NCBI RefSeq assembly: GCF_019654975.1
Contig: NZ_BPEW01000009.1
Coordinates: 1 to 64,000, forward strand
DNA: 64,000 nucleotides
DNA from: Shewanella sp. c952
GTDB lineage: Bacteria > Pseudomonadota > Gammaproteobacteria > Enterobacterales > Shewanellaceae
Direction: 5' to 3'
Position 1 is the first letter of the stretch, and every line of letters begins with the position of its first letter. Shown piece by piece: positions 1 through 8,902 of this stretch. A model generated the notes under the pieces. That model did no database searches, was not told where the DNA came from, and saw nothing but the letters and a program-made list of their open reading frames with translations. The translations under genes were made by a program, and so were the position numbers.

Positions 1-287
1 ACAACTTTAGCGGTATCAAATTGAATCTTTTCGTTTAATACGTTTAACTCTGAATAGTGCAAATCTCCTTCATTCATTTCAAATCCTTTCCAAGATTCAT
101 AGACTAGAGTACTTGTATCTTTACTTTGAATTAGAGCACTAATATATTGAATTTCTGGTGGGTATTCGATTCGAGAAATACTTTCTTTCTGTAAAGGCAG
201 TTCGTTTGCAGATAACGAAAACATGCCAATCATAAAAGCAATTAAAATGAATAACTGTTTTCTAACAGATTTATGGCTGCACTGCAT
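1..287 (-). CDS. Cassette-borne secreted protein, 3' end beyond window
   Basis: The first 95 codons of a minus-strand gene run off the left edge. Residues 8-28 form a signal peptide (basic KSVRK start, hydrophobic LFILIAFMIGMF core, SLSA before the likely cut), so the product is probably exported. I do not recognise the family. An AGGA ribosome site lies about 8 bases before the ATG at 287. The gene starts 23 bases inside an integron cassette boundary (position 310/311), the usual position for cassette genes. A gene on a mobile cassette need not be shared by close relatives of this strain. Confidence 0.6.
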   Translation of the reverse strand, partial: MQCSHKSVRKQLFILIAFMIGMFSLSANELPLQKESISRIEYPPEIQYISALIQSKDTSTLVYESWKGFEMNEGDLHYSELNVLNEKIQFDTAKV

Positions 288-305
288 GATGGTTCATCCT
301 TGAAA

Positions 306-404
306 GCTAACGCCTCATTAAGAGGCTAAAAATAGCTGGTTAAAATAAGCGAGGCACGAGCAAAAACCAACTGTTTTTTGTCCTGCTTTAATGACTTGTT
401 ATAA
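306..404 (-). repeat. attC recombination site of an integron gene cassette
   Basis: Read on the minus strand, the site starts with the outer box TTATAAC (404-398), continues as TAACAAGTCATTAA and ends with TTAATGAGGCGTTA. These arms pair imperfectly (TTAATGA and GTTA shared), as attC arms do. The inner part also folds (AGTTGG.../...AACCAGCT). The recombination point is expected after the G at 311 (GCG^TTAGC). The cassette that owns this attC begins with TTATAAC at 971, so in its circular form the two outer boxes would be exactly complementary over 7 bases. That is the known rule for real gene cassettes and is strong support. Confidence 0.8.
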
Positions 405-947
405 CTACGTTTTACACGAACCTATAAACTTACTATTTAACTCTGGGATATTTTTAGAACGCCCATTTAACCAATAAGGCATTAGGTGAACTTTACTAAA
501 AGATGGCAACTCAACTTCAATTGATTTTCCATTATTGATCAGGTTACCTCGAAACACCCAATACCTTCCATCAGCTCCCCATCCATGATGCACCACTCTA
601 GTTATAGTGACCTTAGTTCCTGCATCAAGAGCAAACAGCATAGTTCTTTGTTTTTCGAATGCCAATTTATCAAAATGCGTTTTGTCGAATGAATCTCGCT
701 GTTGCAGATAGTTTTCCCAACTTTTTGGGAATACACCTTCTCCCATCGTTTGAATGCTGTTACAAAGTTCGCTGTTATCATTAAATCCCGATAAATCAGC
801 ACAGCGCCCCTCATACACAAACGCAGGTCGTGTGAGTTCAAAGCATTGGTTAACAAGAAGAGATGCTTCTTTACTTTCAGTTAAATCTACAGAAGAGATA
901 CAACCTACTAAAAAAAATAGCGAAGTAATGAAAATATATCGTTTAAT
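405..947 (-). CDS. Cassette-borne lipoprotein with likely ATT start
   Basis: The frame ending in TAG at 405-407 can be read back past a GTG at 818 to position 947, giving about 180 residues. The added N-terminus is IKRYIFITSLFFLVGC, a textbook lipoprotein signal with an LVGC lipobox, so the GTG at 818 is probably not the start. There is no ATG, GTG or TTG in frame before the lipobox. The codon best placed after the strong AAGGAAGG ribosome site (about 959-952) is ATT at 947, with GTT further upstream as alternative. The mature protein has several Cys residues and no family I recognise. The stop codon abuts the attC, and the whole gene fills one cassette (971 to 311). Confidence 0.55.
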   Translation of the reverse strand: MKRYIFITSLFFLVGCISSVDLTESKEASLLVNQCFELTRPAFVYEGRCADLSGFNDNSELCNSIQTMGEGVFPKSWENYLQQRDSFDKTHFDKLAFEKQRTMLFALDAGTKVTITRVVHHGWGADGRYWVFRGNLINNGKSIEVELPSFSKVHLMPYWLNGRSKNIPELNSKFIGSCKT

Positions 948-964
948 GCCAACCTTCCTTAGTA

Positions 965-1032
965 GTTATAACAGCTTATTCATTAGTCGCTCGATAACGT
1001 TCTTAGCAACTCGTTAATTTTTTAACAAGCTA
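965..1032 (-). repeat. Cassette boundary and remnant attC or attI site
   Basis: The minus strand reads GCTG^TTATAAC across 975-965, which fits an integron recombination point. TTATAAC is the left end of the lipoprotein cassette. The sequence further upstream (TAACGAGTTGC ... GAATAAGCTG) could be the preceding attC, but its arms pair poorly. It could equally be an attI-like docking site or a decayed attC. The boundary itself is better supported than the identity of the site that precedes it. Confidence 0.45.
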
Positions 1033-1975
1033 TCACTGCTAAGGCATTGCTGTAAATAGATAATTTCCAAGTTAAAGCTACATAAACTACCTTGTTGAGT
1101 GCGGATAAAGAGAGCCTAGGGTGTTCAATGGGTCCGTGTATCACTTTTTTATATTTTCCATCAGTCTGATTTTTTATAGGTTTTGTGAAATGTTAAAAAA
1201 TTATCGATGCCTAGCAGGACAGTTTTTGGCATCTTTATTTACGCCATCCTTGGCCATTCTGCGGTTTCACCTGAGCTTCAAGATGGGAGGAATGCCTAAC
1301 TCTGTATGCAACGGGGCTGGATATGAAGGCCTTAACTGCATCTTCACTAGGTTATTAAAGAGTAAATACTTAGCACTTGTGTTTTAGCTTTAGCGGTTTT
1401 TCCGTAAACATCTGAGCCTAAAAATATTTCAATGAACTCAAAGAATCAAATCTCCCCCCGTTGGAAATTTTGCTTTTCAAATTTCGCCGGGGCGCTGAGG
1501 GATTGCCAAGGGGCGCAAGCGCTTTGCCCCTTGGCTCGGGTGTGGGCGAAGCGCCACGACTTTGATTTAGATTTGGTTTTGAATTCGAAGATAATAGCCA
1601 TTAGTAATGGAAGCTAACACGTTTTGGGGCATTTCCGCGTTAAGCATCGAGCCGCAAGGGTATAAATTGAAACACCAGTAAACCAGTGTAGATACGGCTG
1701 AAGCCGTCGAAAACATGGATGTTTTAGTTGAGCTTACACGGACGTACTTGAAGCGTGCTTCAGCAGTGTCTGCACATCCCCTGCTGGAGGCAATTAATAT
1801 TCACGAGGCCACAAGTTCAAATAGATTGCTTGGTAACACCAGTCAAAATGTAATTAGTCTTCATCCGAAGGCCAACCAACTTTGGGGGCACAAATGTGCT
1901 GGTCCTAACCTGCTTTTGTACACAAAAGTAGTAGCCTAAAACCTCAACTAATCTCAGCACGAGGCAGCCTCAAAC
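1033..1975. repeat. Gene-free stretch with clustered perfect hairpins
   Basis: No convincing gene is present. An integron integrase would be expected about here, divergent from the cassettes, and is absent. Visible structure includes GAAATTT/AAATTTC (1464-1485); a 10-bp perfect stem GCCAAGGGGC/GCCCCTTGGC (1505-1535); then three perfect short hairpins in a row: CGGCT-GA-AGCCG (1695-1706), AAAACAT-GG-ATGTTTT (1710-1725) and TGAAGC-GT-GCTTCA (1749-1762). Such hairpin strings resemble dispersed intergenic repeats of Shewanella and Vibrio; that assignment is from memory of style, not a search. Confidence 0.45.
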
Positions 1976-2004
1976 AACAAAAAGCCCAGCAAATGCTGGG
2001 CTTT
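1976..2004 (-). terminator. Intrinsic terminator of the RND efflux operon
   Basis: A 10-bp stem AAAGCCCAGC/GCTGGGCTTT with an AAAT loop (1981-2004) is followed on the minus strand by a T-run, just downstream of the acrB-like stop codon. Confidence 0.85.
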
Positions 2005-2024
2005 TCTAGTCAATAACTGTGACG

Positions 2025-5000
2025 CTATTTATTCGCTTTGGCTTCTGCCTTAGCTGCTTTAGCGTTATCTCGCTCGCGCTTACTGAACATGCGCTCAACA
2101 ATCACGAAGAAGATAGGAATGAAGAAGATCCCCATAAAGGTAGAACTCATCATGCCGCCGAGTACAGCAGTACCAATTGCGTTTTGGCTACCAGAACCTA
2201 CACCGCTACTGATAGCGAGTGGCACAACACCAAGACCAAATGCTAATGATGTCATTAGAATTGGACGTAGACGCACTCGGACTGCATGCAATGTTGCTTC
2301 TACCAAGCCCGCCCCTTTCTCGTAGAACTCTTTGGCGAATTCTACGATTAAGATGGCATTTTTGGTTGCAAGCCCCACCGTTGTCAGTAGACCCACCTGG
2401 AAGAATACGTCGTTTGGTAAACCACGGCCATTCATCGCAATAAGCGCACCAATAATACCCAGTGGGATCACTAAGATCACCGAGAACGGTACCGACCAAC
2501 TCTCATACAATGCTGCCAATACTAGGAATACCACCACCACAGATAATGCATATAGCATAGGTGCTTGGTTACCAGAGAGGCGTTCCTCATAGGACAGACC
2601 ATTCCACTCAACACCAAACCCTGGTGGCAACTTCTTAACCATGTCTTCAATCAGGTTCATCGCTTCACCAGTACTGAAGCCTTCAGCTACACCACCTTGA
2701 ATGTTCATCGCAGGTAGGCCGTTAAAGCGCTCTAGACGAGGAGAACCATATTCCCATGTACCTGTAGCAAACGCTGAGAATGGCACCATTTCGCCTTTGC
2801 TATTTCGCACGTACCAAGCATCGATATCTTCAGGTTGCATACGGTAATCCGCTTCACCTTGAACATATACTTTCTTCACTCGGCCACGGTCGATAAAGTC
2901 ATTGACGTAGTTACCACCCCAAGCTGTACCAAGCACACTGTTTACTGCATCAATATCAACACTCAATGCACGCAGTTTTGCATGATCGATATGCACTTGA
3001 TAAAGCGGTGCATCCTCTTGACCATTTGGACGGACGCCCACTAGGTTTGGATTTTGCGATGCCATACCTAACAGCATGTTACGTGCTTCAACTAACTTGT
3101 CATGCCCTTGGCCATTTCTGTCCTGCAGATAGAAGTCGAAACCGTTAGCCGTACCCAGTTCGATTACCGCTGGCGGTACGAACGCAAATACAAAGGCCTC
3201 TTTCATCTGCATAAACATGCCCATTGCACGACCCGCAACTGACTGCACGTCTTGCCCAGGCTCTGTACGCTCAGCCCAATCTTTAAGGCCTACGAAAGCA
3301 ATACCCATGTTTTGACCGTTACCAGCAAAACTAAAGCCCGATACGCTAAATACCGATTTAACGTTGTCGCCTTCAGCCTCTAGATAAAAGTCGGTGACAT
3401 CATCGAGTACAGCTTGCGTTGCTTGCTGAGTCGAGTTCACTGGCAAGATGGCTTGAGTAAACAAGATCCCCTGATCTTCATCAGGTAGGAAAGCTGTTGG
3501 CATGCGCATAAAGATCCAGCCAACCGCAACACTAATAGCAAGATAAACCATCATGGTGCGACCAATACGCTTGATCATTGCAGCAACACTGGCTTCATAG
3601 CGTGAGGTTAGTGCATCAAACTTGCGGTTAAACCAGCCAAAGAAACCTGTTTTGGTATGGCTTTCGCCTTTAGCAATAGGTTTGAGCATGGTGGCACAAA
3701 GCGCTGGTGTTAGGATAATCGCAACCATCACCGATAATGCCATTGCCGACACAATCGTAATGGAGAATTGCCTGTAAATTACACCGGTCGAGCCTGACAT
3801 AAATGCCATAGGCACGAACACTGCCGATAGTGTCAATCCAATACCGACTAATGCGCCGGTAATTTGATCCATCGACTTTTTAGTCGCTTCGATGGGGCTT
3901 AGCCCCTCCTCCTGCATCACACGCTCAACGTTCTCGACCACAACAATCGCATCATCAACCAACAGGCCGATTGCTAGTACCATGGCGAACATGGTTAAGG
4001 TGTTTATCGAGAATCCCGCTGCAGACAAAATTGCAAATGTACCCAGTAGAACCACGGGAACAGCAATGGTCGGGATCAGCGTTGCGCGGAAGTTTTGCAA
4101 GAACAGGTACATGATCAAAAACACTAAGACCACGGCTTCCAGCAAGGTATGTACTACGCCTTCAATCGATTTTTCAACGAAAGGTGTGGTGTCGTATGGA
4201 TATACAACCTCCAACCCTTCAGGGAAAAATGGACGCATCTCTTCGATTTTGGCTCGCACGCCTTCAGCTGTTGCTAACGCGTTGGCACCCGTCGCTAACT
4301 GAATACCAATACCTGCTGCAGGCTTACCATTATAAAATGATTCAACCGAGTAGCTTTCAGCACCAAGCTCAACTCTCGCGACATCTTCTAAGAAGACTTT
4401 AGCGCCAGAAGGGTCAGCTTTAATAATGATCTTTTTAAATTGATCAGCCGTTTGTAAACGACTTTGTGCAGAAACCGTTGCGTTAAGCTCTTGACCTGCA
4501 ACAGAAGGTGAACCACCTAATTGACCTGCTGATACTTGGGCATTTTGCTCTCTAATAGAAGAGATGATGTCCATGCTAGTCAGGTTATATTGGGTCAATT
4601 TAAGCGGGTCAAGCCAGATACGCATTGCATATTGCGCACCGAATAACTGAATGGTGCCCACACCTGGTACACGACTCATAGGATCTTGAATGTTCGAACC
4701 TACATAATCCGAAATATCATTTTTATCTAATGAGCCATCTTGCGATACAAAGCCTACAACCATCAAGAAGCCAGCACTCGACTTCGCGACGTTTACACCT
4801 TGAGCCTGTACCTCTTGTGGTAACAGTGGCATCGCAAGCTGAAGCTTATTTTGCACCTGTACCTGAGCAATATCAGGGTCGGCCTCGGCGTTAAAAGTTA
4901 AGGTAATTTGTGCATTACCGAAGCTATCACTGGTTGAAGATATATAGCGAAGGTTGTCAAGACCTGTCATTCGCTGCTCAATTACCTGAGTAACTGAATC

Positions 5001-5174
5001 TTCCATTGTCTTTGCAGACGCACCAGGATAAACGGCGCTAATCACTACCGATGGTGGCGCAATACTAGGATATTGAGACACTGGCAATCCGAAGATTGAC
5101 AGCACCCCTGCTAGCATCACAATAATGGCGATTACCCAAGCAAAAATAGGGCGATCGATAAAGAAACGTGCCAT
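2025..5174 (-). CDS. acrB: RND multidrug efflux transporter, AcrB/MexB family
   Basis: At 1049 residues this is the normal size of an HAE1-type RND pump, which trades protons for drugs, dyes and bile salts across the inner membrane as a trimer. The N-terminus ([17 protein letters not shown]) is typical. The proton-relay pair is present in [18 protein letters not shown] (TM4) and the partner lysine in [15 protein letters not shown] (TM10). The tail is rich in Lys, Ala and Glu. The gene starts 9 bases after the adaptor gene, so the two are one operon. No outer-membrane TolC-type channel and no TetR repressor gene is adjacent; the pump probably uses a channel encoded elsewhere. Which AcrB-like paralogue this is cannot be decided from sequence alone. 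Confidence 0.95.
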   Translation of the reverse strand: MARFFIDRPIFAWVIAIIVMLAGVLSIFGLPVSQYPSIAPPSVVISAVYPGASAKTMEDSVTQVIEQRMTGLDNLRYISSTSDSFGNAQITLTFNAEADPDIAQVQVQNKLQLAMPLLPQEVQAQGVNVAKSSAGFLMVVGFVSQDGSLDKNDISDYVGSNIQDPMSRVPGVGTIQLFGAQYAMRIWLDPLKLTQYNLTSMDIISSIREQNAQVSAGQLGGSPSVAGQELNATVSAQSRLQTADQFKKIIIKADPSGAKVFLEDVARVELGAESYSVESFYNGKPAAGIGIQLATGANALATAEGVRAKIEEMRPFFPEGLEVVYPYDTTPFVEKSIEGVVHTLLEAVVLVFLIMYLFLQNFRATLIPTIAVPVVLLGTFAILSAAGFSINTLTMFAMVLAIGLLVDDAIVVVENVERVMQEEGLSPIEATKKSMDQITGALVGIGLTLSAVFVPMAFMSGSTGVIYRQFSITIVSAMALSVMVAIILTPALCATMLKPIAKGESHTKTGFFGWFNRKFDALTSRYEASVAAMIKRIGRTMMVYLAISVAVGWIFMRMPTAFLPDEDQGILFTQAILPVNSTQQATQAVLDDVTDFYLEAEGDNVKSVFSVSGFSFAGNGQNMGIAFVGLKDWAERTEPGQDVQSVAGRAMGMFMQMKEAFVFAFVPPAVIELGTANGFDFYLQDRNGQGHDKLVEARNMLLGMASQNPNLVGVRPNGQEDAPLYQVHIDHAKLRALSVDIDAVNSVLGTAWGGNYVNDFIDRGRVKKVYVQGEADYRMQPEDIDAWYVRNSKGEMVPFSAFATGTWEYGSPRLERFNGLPAMNIQGGVAEGFSTGEAMNLIEDMVKKLPPGFGVEWNGLSYEERLSGNQAPMLYALSVVVVFLVLAALYESWSVPFSVILVIPLGIIGALIAMNGRGLPNDVFFQVGLLTTVGLATKNAILIVEFAKEFYEKGAGLVEATLHAVRVRLRPILMTSLAFGLGVVPLAISSGVGSGSQNAIGTAVLGGMMSSTFMGIFFIPIFFVIVERMFSKRERDNAKAAKAEAKANK

Positions 5175-5183
5175 AGCTCTACC

Positions 5184-6341
5184 CTATTTCTGTTGTTGTG
5201 CTTGAGGCTTTTTATCCGCCACTAAAGGTCCAGCCTTAACAGGCGCCCCTGGGCGAATTTTTTGTAGACCTTCAACAATAAGTTGATCGCCCACATTCAA
5301 ACCATCGGTAATACGCCACTGGTTATCAATCACTTGTGCAGTCGTCACAATACGTGATGCCACTTTACCGTCGGCAATCACCATTGCTACGGCCTGACCT
5401 TTGGTATTACGCGTAATCGCACGCTGCGGAACTAAAATAGCCTCAGGATCGGTACCCGTATTGAGCACTGCACGCACGTACATACCAGGCATTAACAGAC
5501 CGTCTGGGTTAGGAAACTCAGCACGTAAAATCACCGAACCAGTATTCTCATTAACGCTGACTTCAGCAAACTGCAATAAACCATCATGTCCGTAAGTCGA
5601 ACCATCTTCCAAAATAAGCTTCACACCAGCATTTTCAGATGCCTTAAGTTGGCCGTCTTTCAACTGCGACTTTAAGCGTAATAGCTGAGCACTCGATTGA
5701 GTAATCTCGATGTTGATTGGATCTAGCTGTTGAATCGTAGCTAACGTATCAGTTTGGCTAGCAGTAACTAATGCACCAGCTGTCACTGATGACTTACCAA
5801 TACGGCCAGAAATTGGCGCACGCACTTCGGTGTACTCAAGGTTAATCGACGCTGTGTTAATCGCGGCTTCTGCCACAGTAACACGCGCTAATGCTTCTTT
5901 ATAAGCTGCATCAGCTTCATCGTAATCTTGTTCACTGATAGAGTTTAGCTTTACCAATTTCTTAAAACGCAATGCCTTGGCTTTGGCTGATACTAAACTT
6001 GCCTCGGCACTCTTAAGATCGGCTTTAGCACTCACAAGTGCCGCTTTGTAGGTCGCTGAATCGATTTGATATAGCGACTGGCCTTTCTCGACATCTTTAC
6101 CTTCAACAAAGCCGCGGTTGATAATGATACCGCTCACTTGAGGACGAACCTCGGCTTCTAAATAAGCCTTACTTCTTCCTGGCAATTCCACCAAAATAGA
6201 TTGAGGTTTAGCTGCAATAGTAATTGCACCCACCTCCATAGGCCCTCTTTCTTGAGGCCCCATGTTTTCCGGTTTTTGCTCACATCCAGTTATCCATAAC
6301 GCCACACTTAAAACAGAGGCAATTTTCACTATTTGCCGCAT
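5184..6341 (-). CDS. acrA: RND efflux periplasmic adaptor, AcrA/MexA family
   Basis: A 385-residue membrane-fusion lipoprotein that bridges the RND pump to an outer-membrane channel. The start at ATG 6341 is chosen because AGGAG lies just upstream and the product then opens with a lipoprotein signal ending in WITGC. A longer reading from 6392 has no such support. Features in order are the beta-barrel/lipoyl half (VELPGRSKAYLEAEVRPQVSG), a helical hairpin at about 95-170, the second lipoyl half (TEVRAPISGRIG) and a beta-barrel (PGMYVRAVL). The C-terminus is Lys/Gln-rich. It is first in the operon with the pump gene, and its 5' region (6342-6450) must hold the promoter. No local regulator gene is seen. 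Confidence 0.93.
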   Translation of the reverse strand: MRQIVKIASVLSVALWITGCEQKPENMGPQERGPMEVGAITIAAKPQSILVELPGRSKAYLEAEVRPQVSGIIINRGFVEGKDVEKGQSLYQIDSATYKAALVSAKADLKSAEASLVSAKAKALRFKKLVKLNSISEQDYDEADAAYKEALARVTVAEAAINTASINLEYTEVRAPISGRIGKSSVTAGALVTASQTDTLATIQQLDPINIEITQSSAQLLRLKSQLKDGQLKASENAGVKLILEDGSTYGHDGLLQFAEVSVNENTGSVILRAEFPNPDGLLMPGMYVRAVLNTGTDPEAILVPQRAITRNTKGQAVAMVIADGKVASRIVTTAQVIDNQWRITDGLNVGDQLIVEGLQKIRPGAPVKAGPLVADKKPQAQQQK

Positions 6342-6685
6342 GAGAACTCCTATAAGGCCATCTACTTGGTAATTGATTTGTTTAAAGCACAAAATGCCGT
6401 CAATTTAACCTTTGAAAGCATAATTTTTTGTCTATTGATTTAACGAGTCTTTATCTCATAATGTCGGCTTGTCAACAAGCAGATATACCAGTTTAATTTG
6501 TAAGCTAATAAGAATTTATACGCAAAATCAGTCACGTATGTTTATAAAATGTAAACAAAATGGCGCTTACAGCTAACCTATTAGCTCTAAGTGTAGATTA
6601 GCTGACATTGGATAGTGGAAATTAACAATAAAAGAACGTAGTCAGCAAAAAGAAAACATCCAACAAATTGTTAGATTCTGCGAAG
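6342..6685. other. Intergenic region upstream of the efflux operon
   Basis: AT-rich spacer between the 3' end of the Tag-like gene and the efflux operon. It must carry the acrAB promoter on the minus strand. I see no clear dyad operator, Fur box or terminator in it. Confidence 0.4.
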
Positions 6686-7375
6686 TTAAATACGGTTGTC
6701 CCCAACGCTACAAGCCAGAATTCGGCTAATATCCGCCAAGCTACGCCCCGATTCTTGCTGCCAGTGAGTAAACACTGTTTGCACCTGCTTTAGCCCGGCT
6801 TTTGAGCTAAAACCATAATCGACTAAATGATGCGCTTTGAGGTATCCCTGCACATCACCCGTCAATAAAAATGTGTCTTTACCAATAGCCCGTAAAAAAT
6901 AGGGGCCAGTGTTACCACCAAGGCGATTGCCTTTGCGCTTCAGTTCGGCCCATAGCCCAGTAATATTCTCGCTTGGCCAACTCGCTAAATACTCGGCAAA
7001 ACTACCGTGTTCACGGGCAATATCGTTCACCATATGGGCGTTGTCATAGATCGCCATGGTTTTCTTTAGGTGCCTGATGAGCGTAGCGTCACTCGCTCTA
7101 TCTTGCAGTTGTTCAGGAGATAACATCAGTACTTTAAAAGGCTCAAAATTGAAAAATGCTTTTTCATAAGCCGGCCACTTGGCCTCAACAATTCGCCATA
7201 CAAAGCCACTTTGAAATACCTTTTTGCTCATTTCAGAGAGTAGCTGTGCATCTTTGTATTGACCGATTTCATCCTCTTCAAGGCTAGCGGACATCAACAG
7301 CTCAAGCCCTTCAGGGCCACCTTTTCGCTCTGCTGCTCGCTCATAGATTGATGCAAATTTTTCAATACGACTCAT
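6686..7375 (-). CDS. DNA-3-methyladenine glycosylase I-like protein
   Basis: A 229-residue protein of the Tag-like (Adenine_glyco) fold, expected to excise alkylated adenine from DNA in the cytoplasm. The match is by order and spacing: a helical start (MSRIEKFASIYERAAERKGG), then a region ending FVWRIVEAKWPAYEKAFFNF like the Tag substrate pocket, and a C-terminal half with LGGNTGPYFLRAIGKD. Unlike E. coli Tag it lacks the N-terminal Cys and the C-terminal His/Cys that bind zinc, so it belongs to a divergent branch and activity is inferred. The start at 7375 has AGGAG seven bases upstream; longer in-frame extension has none. It is a single gene with no obvious partner. Confidence 0.7.
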   Translation of the reverse strand: MSRIEKFASIYERAAERKGGPEGLELLMSASLEEDEIGQYKDAQLLSEMSKKVFQSGFVWRIVEAKWPAYEKAFFNFEPFKVLMLSPEQLQDRASDATLIRHLKKTMAIYDNAHMVNDIAREHGSFAEYLASWPSENITGLWAELKRKGNRLGGNTGPYFLRAIGKDTFLLTGDVQGYLKAHHLVDYGFSSKAGLKQVQTVFTHWQQESGRSLADISRILACSVGDNRI

Positions 7376-7532
7376 TATTACTCCTTTAAATATTACTAAC
7401 CCGCTGAACGGCATTGCTTTATCAAGATAACACTCGCGTACGGCACTTAGACGGCAAAATCCGCACATTGTGGTGAACCCATTTAGCAACTAGAGTTAAG
7501 CCAATAACTTCCGATTGGAGCCAGTAACTAGC

Positions 7533-8159
7533 ATGGATCTGTATTACCATCCACTGTCACGACAATCACAAAAGGTTCTCATCGCCCTTTATGAAAAACA
7601 AGCTCACTTCTATCCGCATATTATTGATCTTACGGATCCCTATGCCAGACGCGAATTCCAGCGAATAGATTCGACTGGTTACCTGCCGACATTAAGAATT
7701 GAGTCAGGAGAAATAATCCCTGATGCGAGCGTTATCATAGAATACCTTGATGCGACTATCGATCAAGGTACCCAGCTAATTCCACTCATTATTGAAGATG
7801 CACTGCAAGTGCGCCTCTATGACAGGCTCAGTGATACTCGCCTCGACAAGGTGATCGATAATTGGCAGAGCGCATTGCGTCAAAATTTGAATAACCAGAT
7901 AAGAATTAAGCAGCTAGAGAATGAGTTACTCACCACTTTAGACAGCTTTGACAGGCGTCTTGCCACTAATCACTGGTTATGCGGCGACAGTTTTAGTCTT
8001 GCCGATTGCGCGACTATCCCTTGCTTACTAACGTTAGAAAGCAAATTTAACCTTCTGGACTATGAACACCTAGGCCGCTACTGGATCCAAGCCACCTTGC
8101 GCGGAGCTGTTAATCAGGTGCAAGAGGAAGTCGCACTGACGCTTGCGCGTCAGGCATAA
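7533..8159 (+). CDS. Glutathione S-transferase family protein
   Basis: A 208-residue cytoplasmic GST-like protein. The N-terminal thioredoxin fold (about 1-78) shows LYYHPLSRQSQKVLIAL, the cis-proline segment GYLPTL and the glutathione-contact segment IPDASVIIEYLD. The helical C-terminal domain carries the N-capping box SLAD in WLCGDSFSLADCATIP. The start at ATG 7533 is preferred over a TTG at 7515 because GGAG (7517-7520) lies between them and the product then begins directly with the beta-strand MDLYYHP. Whether it is a detoxifying transferase or a maleylacetoacetate-isomerase-like or dehalogenase-like member cannot be told. It is transcribed divergently from the Tag-like gene. Confidence 0.85.
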   Translation: MDLYYHPLSRQSQKVLIALYEKQAHFYPHIIDLTDPYARREFQRIDSTGYLPTLRIESGEIIPDASVIIEYLDATIDQGTQLIPLIIEDALQVRLYDRLSDTRLDKVIDNWQSALRQNLNNQIRIKQLENELLTTLDSFDRRLATNHWLCGDSFSLADCATIPCLLTLESKFNLLDYEHLGRYWIQATLRGAVNQVQEEVALTLARQA

Positions 8160-8164
8160 CAGCT

Positions 8165-8695
8165 CTAAATGTTCTGCTGCTTTTTCAATTGCAAAAAGCT
8201 TTTCCATTTTTGCACTTCTGTGGGCAGTTCTGGCTGAGCAGCATTAAACCGTATCTCTTCCAGCATGGCTGAGATTGGTACCTGCTTGCGCTTGCAAACA
8301 AATACGCCGCGAACATGAGCAATACAGTGTAAGCCTCGCTCACTGACAAAGCGCTGCTCAACATAGAAGTACTTTTCATCCCATCCGACCATCTTACTTT
8401 CAATGTCGAACTTGGCAAAAGGCTTAATATCGCGAATATAGGTAAATTCAGCCGCATTAATAATCGGCATCCAACCAAGCTTTAAGAAACGTTTTAGTAG
8501 TCCCATTTCTGACAGCATATAGGTTCGAGCCAGATCCATAAACGCTGGATAACGTGAATTGGTCAAGTGAAAGTTGATATCGCAATCGCTAGGAAGCGCG
8601 CGGTAACTCAGGGTGCTTTTACCTAAAAAATCAATTTTGTTGCAATGACGTACGCGCCAAGCAAACAACCAAAAAAGCCTAAAATAGAGATTCAT
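8165..8695 (-). CDS. Hotdog-fold thioesterase-like protein
   Basis: A 176-residue protein of the 4HBT/THEM6-like hotdog group, expected to hydrolyse acyl-CoA thioesters. The motif DCDINFHLTNSRYPAFMDLAR (about 37-57) matches the conserved Asp-x-Asn-x-H-x-N region and active-site helix of this family. The later strand pattern (IRDIKPFAKFDIESKMVGWDEKYFYVEQRF) is also typical. The first 15 residues are hydrophobic, which may anchor it to the membrane as in THEM6 relatives. It converges with the GST gene, 5 bases apart, with no clear terminator between. The natural substrate is unknown. Confidence 0.75.
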   Translation of the reverse strand: MNLYFRLFWLFAWRVRHCNKIDFLGKSTLSYRALPSDCDINFHLTNSRYPAFMDLARTYMLSEMGLLKRFLKLGWMPIINAAEFTYIRDIKPFAKFDIESKMVGWDEKYFYVEQRFVSERGLHCIAHVRGVFVCKRKQVPISAMLEEIRFNAAQPELPTEVQKWKSFLQLKKQQNI

Positions 8696-8857
8696 TTACT
8701 GCTAAACCCACATCCTTGATAAATAACAGCGGGCAGGCTACCAAAGGTCATACCAGATGACAAGCCATGAAGTAATTCCAAATTTTTGCTCTATCCCCCT
8801 TAAATTGAAAAACGGGAGCCTTGCTTAATTCATCATATCGATTGGATTGGGAAAAAC

Positions 8858-8884
8858 AAAAAAGGCGCTCAAAGCGCCCTTTTT
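8858..8884 (-). terminator. Intrinsic terminator after prlC
   Basis: GGCGCT-CAA-AGCGCC stem followed on the minus strand by a T-run; it sits about 20 bases after the prlC stop codon. Runs of A on the other side could let it work in both directions. Confidence 0.85.
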
Positions 8885-8902
8885 ACGGAATGACTTTACG
8901 AT

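Noticed and set aside
1121..1939. Short open frames in the gene-free region (such as 1121-1387, 1432-1617, 1715-1939)
   Set aside because: No ribosome sites, odd amino-acid composition, and they run straight through perfect hairpins; no integrase motif in any.
2025..6341. Search for a CusA/CzcA-type metal efflux identity for the RND pump
   Set aside because: The sequence has the HAE1 drug-pump pattern ([15 protein letters not shown] with AcrB-like loops) and no methionine relay typical of CusA.
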